From the NCBI GenBank assembly GCA_028686345.1, contig JAQUCE010000033.1, forward strand, positions 1 to 44,951: 44,951 nt of DNA, given 5' to 3'. Each line of letters starts with the position of its first letter. Position 1 is the stretch's first letter. This DNA is from Kiritimatiellia bacterium (GTDB lineage Bacteria; Verrucomicrobiota; Kiritimatiellia; RFP12; UBA1067). A program made the translations under genes and the position numbers. The notes beneath the pieces were generated by a model. That model searched no databases and had not been told where the DNA came from. It saw nothing but the letters and a program-made list of their open reading frames with translations. Of the stretch, positions 44,420 to 44,951 are shown one piece after another.

Positions 44420-44951
44420 CCTGTTGCAAAGGCGCAGCCGACCGTCTGTAGCTCCGGTTTCCAACCGAACATCTCCGATTGGAAATCGGAGCTACGTTGC
44501 TCCAGCACAAAAGGCGCGACCTCTTTTCGCGCATTCGCGCACTTCCCCACTCCGACAAAGTTAGCGACAAAGTTTACACTTGCGCTGCAAGGTCGTTCGC
44601 GGGCCGACTGCAGTCGCCCGCATAGCCCACGACTTCCTCCTCCGCGTCTTGTCAAATGGAGTAAGCGCGGAAGGAGGTCAGTCGCTATGCGGCTGACTAT
44701 ACCACGCAACCTGATGGCTCGAATGCCGCCCGCAGTCGCCCACGACTTCCTTGCTTCGCGCCTACCGTGCGACCTGCAGGTTTCATCAGTTCGTTTTATA
44801 TTTGCACTTTACGCGCGCGTGTTGCGTGGTTAGTGCCCACTATGAATGAAGACTAAAAGCTTAGTTTGTTTTCCTGTACCTTTTTTTAACCACGAAAATC
44901 ACGAAAAGCACGAAAGAGGTGCGTAGCTGATTTTTAACCACAAAGGGCCTA
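44420..44951. repeat. Repeat-filled spacer at the window end
   Basis: No gene. A GTAGCTCCGG-type palindromic repeat lies at 44448-44500. Positions 44698-44788 are nearly identical to 24655-24746. The last ~60 bases carry CACGAAA-type short repeats (about 44893-44920). Confidence 0.55.
44448..44500. repeat. Palindromic GTAGCTCCGG interspersed repeat
   Basis: Third full copy, 28 bases after the pta stop codon. The stem could serve as a transcript-end hairpin, although no T-run follows it. Confidence 0.7.

Overview
The window reads as one contig of a Gram-negative bacterium of the PVC superphylum, most likely Kiritimatiellota or Lentisphaerota. This is inferred from gene style, not from a marker gene. 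There is an outer-membrane LPS assembly gene (lptD), a rod-shape cluster, a sialate O-acetylesterase of the type common in polysaccharide-degrading PVC bacteria, small zinc-ribbon proteins, and long intergenic stretches filled with imperfect GC-rich repeats. No rRNA, tRNA or CRISPR array was seen.

Layout. 1-871: repeat-filled spacer. 872-3037 (-): secreted sialate O-acetylesterase. 3591-5394 (+): an FHA/AAA+ sigma-54-type regulator and a YjbQ-family protein. 6025-10097 (-): a likely operon of NUDIX hydrolase, PLD-nuclease/DEAD helicase (DUF3427 type) and two small zinc-ribbon proteins. 10152-23983: a defence island. Two 1.35-kb direct repeats, each carrying wreckage of an HNH endonuclease gene and a vsr gene, bracket an 11.1-kb minus-strand operon brxE-brxA-brxB-brxC-pglX-satD-DUF3307. 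This resembles the front half of a type 6 BREX system, but pglZ, brxD, brxHI and brxL are absent and a SatD/DUF3307 pair takes their place. 24192-24575 (+): an acidic-repeat zinc-ribbon protein.

25186-37113 (-): a long envelope-biogenesis run, in transcription order mreB, mreC, mreD, mrdA (PBP2), rodA, rng (RNase G/E), lptD, ABC ATPase, ABC-2 permease, His-rich TPR protein, and a 31-residue lipoprotein. 37210-37762 (-): two small unrecognised genes ending in a clear intrinsic terminator just before mreB. 38179-41866 (-): glmM, a left-handed beta-helix sugar-nucleotide-type protein, a lipoprotein and a DoxX protein. 42154-44419 (+): ackA-pta, which make acetate and ATP from acetyl-CoA.

The core genes (envelope, GlmM, AckA-Pta) are ordinary and intact. 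The accessory half (about 6-24 kb) is more A/T-rich by eye, is defence-related, and contains several broken genes. The NUDIX gene has an in-frame TGA that cuts off its conserved C-terminus; both HNH copies have different internal deletions; and both vsr copies are fragments. The most interesting object is the PglZ-less BREX-like operon with SatD and DUF3307, placed precisely between direct repeats that would allow excision by homologous recombination.
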